Shown here: piece by piece, positions 63,898-64,000 of the stretch
Position numbering within the stretch: position 1 is the first letter of the stretch
Layout of the letters: every line of letters starts with the position of its first letter
Assembly: GCF_009834125.1 (NCBI RefSeq)
Contig: NZ_CP047146.1
Span: forward strand, 2,473,501-2,537,500
From: Streptomyces sp. GS7
GTDB taxonomy: Bacteria; Actinomycetota; Actinomycetes; Streptomycetales; Streptomycetaceae
Direction of reading: 5' to 3'
Length of the DNA stretch: 64,000 nucleotides
The notes under the pieces: model-generated
Told to the model about the DNA's origin: nothing
The model's input: only the letters and a program-made list of their open reading frames with translations
Databases searched by the model: none
Position numbers and translations under genes: made by a program

Positions 63898-64000
63898 ATG
63901 TCCACCAACTCTTCCGACGATCGTTCGGAGCGCCGGCCGAGGCGTGACGACGGTGACCGTGGTGGTTTCCGGCGTGATGACCGCGGTCCGCGGCGCGACA
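63898..64000 (+). CDS. Arg/Asp-rich protein, 3' end outside the window
   Basis: Only 34 codons are visible: MSTNSSDDRSERRPRRDDGD then RGGFRRDDRGPRRD. ATG at 63898 follows CAGGAG. The start is a low-complexity, alternately charged segment, as found at the N-terminus of some RNA-binding or repeat proteins. The function cannot be told. Confidence 0.65.
   Translation, partial: MSTNSSDDRSERRPRRDDGDRGGFRRDDRGPRRD

Overview
The window is chromosomal DNA of a Streptomyces-like actinomycete. The evidence is very high G+C with strong third-position bias, many GTG and one TTG start, many genes whose -10 box lies 6-8 bases before the start codon (leaderless mRNAs), two chaplin genes, and a 16S-23S-5S operon with no tRNA in its spacers. 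From memory, the order of pit, gbn, the moaA gene, tyrS, fabG/fabI and chpE follows the SCO1845 to SCO1800 part of S. coelicolor. No prophage, insertion sequence, CRISPR array, tRNA or biosynthetic cluster was seen, so this is mostly core-type chromosome.

Layout. 1-2.6 kb: end of a sugar-binding protein gene, then a low-affinity phosphate transporter behind a clear PHO box. 2.8-10.3 kb: class II aldolase, alpha/beta hydrolase, an unknown protein, a VOC protein, an ABC-F ATPase with a leaderless 8-codon upstream ORF, the nucleoid protein Gbn behind a cluster of GATC sites, and an enoyl-CoA hydratase. 10.5-13 kb: a five-gene Asp23/AmaP envelope cluster. 13.1-18.1 kb (minus strand): SDR, GH15 glucosidase, SURF1, a zinc-ribbon protein and a DEDDh exonuclease with a BRCT-like tail. 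18.2-23.4 kb: a TetR gene divergent from a tightly coupled operon (acetoacetate-decarboxylase-like, SDR, two amidohydrolases). 23.5-25.2 kb: a membrane di-iron hydroxylase overlapping a YhhN lysoplasmalogenase. 25.2-29.6 kb: a MerR regulator fused to a DinB-like domain, then DUF485-ActP acetate uptake behind a Crp-type site. 29.7-38.8 kb: moaA, small proteins, tyrS, the TldD/TldE pair, fabG-fabI and a GntR regulator. 39-46 kb: an MFS transporter with a 38-residue partner, SixA-type phosphatase, serB and an FHA-ABC transporter. 46-58 kb: a lytic transglycosylase with interleaved inverted repeats upstream, a nitroreductase, a GAF histidine kinase with its regulator, two chaplins, an orphan ABC ATPase, NfeD with an SPFH protein, a TSUP permease, HNH and PEBP proteins and a 3-methyladenine glycosylase. 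58-63.8 kb: the rRNA operon, followed by a partial Arg/Asp-rich ORF.

How the genes work together. Most units are housekeeping: type II fatty acid synthesis, tRNA charging, molybdopterin, serine, phosphate and acetate uptake, and ribosomes. The accessory-looking parts are the TetR-controlled catabolic operon (18.2-23.4 kb), the possible ether-lipid pair (23.5-25.2 kb) and the Asp23/AmaP cluster. The least explained signals are non-coding: the interleaved inverted repeats at 46.9-47.0 kb, the upstream ORF of the ABC-F gene, the GATC cluster near gbn, the palindrome and repeat block at 48.2 kb, and the MerR self-promoter at 25.2 kb.
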